NCBI GenBank assembly: GCA_950106755.1
Contig: OX467086.1
Span: forward strand, 27,360,001 to 27,424,000
Direction of reading: 5' to 3'
From: Climacium dendroides
Lineage: Eukaryota > Streptophyta > Bryopsida > Hypnales > Climaciaceae
DNA length: 64,000 bases
The translations under genes and the position numbers were made by a program. Of the stretch, positions 62,001-64,000 are shown piece after piece. Each line of letters opens with the position of its first letter. Position 1 is the first letter of the stretch. The notes under the pieces were generated by a model. The model was not told where the DNA came from, made no database searches, and was given only the letters and a program-made list of their open reading frames with translations.

Positions 62001-62239
62001 CAAGCACGAATTACATCCAGAGGTACTGGAATGCTGTGCGGCCGTATACCACTGGAGACGCTTATCAGAACTATATTGATAGGGATATAGCTTTGAGTGC
62101 ATACTATGGGTCGAATCTGAATGAGCTTATTGCAGGCAAGAAGAAGTGGGATCCCCAAAATGTTTTTAATTTTCCCCAGAGTATACCCACACAATTAGAA
62201 GTGGATGATGCTCAAAGACGTATACAAATTCTTTATTGA
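59097..62239 (+). CDS. Secreted berberine-bridge-enzyme-like FAD oxidase
   Basis: FAD-linked oxidoreductase of the BBE-like family, which oxidises alcohols, sugars or alkaloids with O2 in the apoplast or endomembrane system. Exons 59097-59192, 59898-60156 and 61035-62239 give 519 aa. Residues 1-32 form a secretory signal (ALLFLVASPSADG). Cys47 (SLQSCL) and Cys96 (LACSLQ) match the conserved N-terminal disulfide. PRGGGHSFEDYS contains His111, and GNCPSVGIAGHALGGGWG contains Cys172: the two residues that attach FAD covalently in bicovalent members. The C-terminal substrate domain ends with WDPQNVFNFPQSIP (QSIP near 500-503), the family's closing motif. No stop or frameshift. The first exon was chosen because its ATG 59097 opens a signal peptide and its donor keeps phase 0; exon 1 is the least certain part. 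The substrate cannot be deduced. Confidence 0.92.
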
Positions 62240-63680
62240 TTGTACTATGAGCCCTCAACAACCGACGCACATTTCAGGCAGCCATTGTGAGAAAATGCCA
62301 CTTTTAAGGGCAGTGAGGAAAAAAAAATGGAACTAACAGTTGTTTTTTTTCAAAATTCGACTGCACAAATTTGCACAAATTTGCACCGGACTAAGGGATT
62401 TGTGAAAAAAAATTCAGAAACTTTGACCTCTCAGATTGAAAGATTGTAATGTTTGAGGTGAGAAAAAAAAGTTTTTCCGACCTTGTCTTACATGGTTAGC
62501 AGACTTCAACTCATAAAGTGAGATTTTTGCACATGCTACCCAAGGCTACCTAGGCACCCGATTGGAAAAAAATTACATTCCCACTACACGATACATGTTC
62601 ACACCTTGTGTCACACTTTGTGTCAAATTTTGTGAACATCCAACCAAAATACACATGCTACCCAAGTGTCCATTGGACAGTCAATGGGGGATCAGCTTTA
62701 GGGGATAAGTGACATTTTCAATTTTTGCCCTGGGAGCATTTTGGAAGCAGGCAATCTCTGTTCGTGCCTGTTTGAAGGTGCATTTGAGTGCTAAGGTGAG
62801 GTTACAGTCACTATTTAAGTGAAGATTTGTAAGGTGTACAATATTGGGAAGGTAAGTTGTTACAATATGGTAAGTGAAGGTTTGTACTGTACAATAGTGC
62901 GGTTGCAGGCACTCTAATATTGTACAATACGTAGTGAAGATCCCACCTGTTGTTTGAAGATCAGCCAAGGACAACCGATTTATCGTTTGGTTCTCTTCAA
63001 AAAGTTCGTTGGAACGATCGCCCACTTTCTACCAAAAGAACTGATATTGGGTGTGTAAAATCCCCAAAGGGTTGAATGGAAGAAAATCAAATGCAGAGCT
63101 TACAAAGGAATCCTGATGTAGCAGTTTAGGGTGAAAAGGTCATGTCCAATAATAATCCATCCAAGGGATCCAGGCCTGTCAAGCCGACTTTCCCGAGCAA
63201 GAACTGGAGCAGAAACGGTGCAGCAGCGCCTGCCGAGTAGGAAGACCGCTTCCAGTGAGGCGCTGAAGATACCCAACTGTCAGGAAGTCCGCAGCCTATG
63301 GTGATGAACTCTGCCCTCAAATTCAGACACATGTGGAAAATTTAGGCAAGCAATGAAAAATCGTAGTAACCTAAGCCATGTGCTAAAAAATTATCAAAGC
63401 TTATTAGCCAAATCACAAGAAAGGCATTGCAAAAAAAATCGTGAATACTTCGTTCCAGTATTCTAGAAAATTACAGATGGACAACAAAATTGGTGAACAT
63501 GATTCTACAGTCCTTTGGACAAAAGCTGCACGAAACACCTTAAAGACTCCAAAGCCCCATTCTTAAATCAACGCCTATAAGAACATATATGAAGGTGACT
63601 ACCTTCTAGATATCTTGACAATTACTGGTTACAGTGGGTAGTGGAAAATTAGTAGAACATTGGATTATGTCTCTTCCCAT
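62240..63680. other. Intergenic region after the BBE-like gene
   Basis: AT-rich, with a possible lone TTAA-family end near 62697-62706 (CTTTAGGGGATAAG). A minus-strand open frame at 63126-63332 (KRSSYSAGAAAPFLLQFLLG inside it) has coding-like composition and a hydrophobic stretch, and could be an exon of a minus-strand gene entering from the right, but I recognise no family. Confidence 0.4.
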
Positions 63681-64000
63681 CTAATCCTGCAGAGAATCTG
63701 CAGCTTCACCGGAGGCAGAAAAAGATTCACTGACAATTGATGATAACACGAGTACAAGAGTATCCTTCATGAGCCTGCAAAACACAATCCGAAGTGTATC
63801 AAAGAGAGTGCATTTCTGGAGAGTTCACTATACGGGAGTCTTGTGAGATACAAATAATATTACTTCTAAAAGCACAGGCGAGAGGTTCGTAAAACAAAAA
63901 ACAAAATTGGTTGACAACTCACCATTCCGACATTTTCGTTTCCTTAACGTTCTTCTCCCTTCCTGCTGCACGGGTTCATGATCTGAAGAGTCTTCTGACC
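63681..64000 (-). CDS. Possible 3' end of a minus-strand gene (partial)
   Basis: At the right edge the minus strand holds an open, charged frame (HEPVQQEGRRTLRKRKCRN) from 64000 to a GT donor at 63922-63921. A candidate last exon begins at 63774 after a CAG acceptor. Joining the two gives either a quick stop (residues GS then TGA), or, if another exon lies between, a tail LMKDTLVLVLSSIVSESF.. ending at TAG 63681-63683. The basic cluster suggests a nuclear or nucleic-acid-binding protein, but no family is recognised and most of the gene lies outside the window. Confidence 0.3.

Noticed and set aside
61601..62194. 197-codon minus-strand open frame in the BBE-like gene
   Set aside because: The plus-strand frame is a full FAD-oxidase domain; the reverse frame has no family signature.

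Overview
The window is nuclear DNA from a streptophyte, almost certainly a land plant. It is AT-rich and gene-poor, with GT-AG introns, plant-type gene families (an STP hexose transporter, a berberine-bridge-enzyme-like oxidase, a plant-type 6 kDa ATP-synthase subunit) and dense DNA transposons. A roadblock/LC7 dynein light chain gene suggests a lineage that still makes flagellate sperm (bryophyte, lycophyte, fern or similar), because flowering plants have lost axonemal dyneins. I cannot name the species.

Six genes could be assembled exon by exon: TRDMT1/DNMT2 (4208-8448, +, 10 exons, 449 aa); a DYNLRB-type roadblock light chain (8671-9240, -, 3 exons, 125 aa), convergent with it; an STP-type H+/monosaccharide symporter (16019-18173, -, 4 exons, 519 aa) with a clear TATA box; a mitochondrial ATP-synthase 6 kDa subunit (44970-46343, +, 59 aa); a PET100-like cytochrome c oxidase assembly factor (54482-54955, +, 73 aa); and a secreted BBE-like FAD oxidase (59097-62239, +, 3 exons, 519 aa). 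A possible last exon of a further minus-strand gene lies at the right edge. The genes are unrelated in function and form no cluster.

The rest is mostly transposon-derived. 0-4.1 kb: a CACTA-like end with a foldback element, then a non-autonomous Helitron ending 114 bp before TRDMT1. 9.6-16 kb: a minisatellite, a TTAA-flanked MITE and anonymous AT-rich repeats. 18.6-30.7 kb: more TTAA MITEs, a second short Helitron, a 34-bp tandem array and a CACTA-type foldback MITE with a 3-bp target duplication. 30.7-34.4 kb: a complete but dead Tc1-like (DD34E) element whose ~946-bp inverted repeats are each built from five ~185-bp tandem units. 36.3-44.7 kb: a decayed Rep/helicase Helitron, split by a CACTA-like insertion and followed by four short head-to-tail Helitron units that stop 275 bp before the ATP-synthase gene. 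46.8-53.3 kb: a gag-like remnant, a TTAA MITE directly abutting a third short Helitron, and a MITE with an 8-bp target duplication.

The most notable patterns are the TTAA-flanked family (eight good copies, piggyBac-like by its target site), the Tc1 element with tandem-repeat TIRs, and the predominance of C-to-T type stop codons in the transposon genes. All calls come from reading the sequence; no database search was run.
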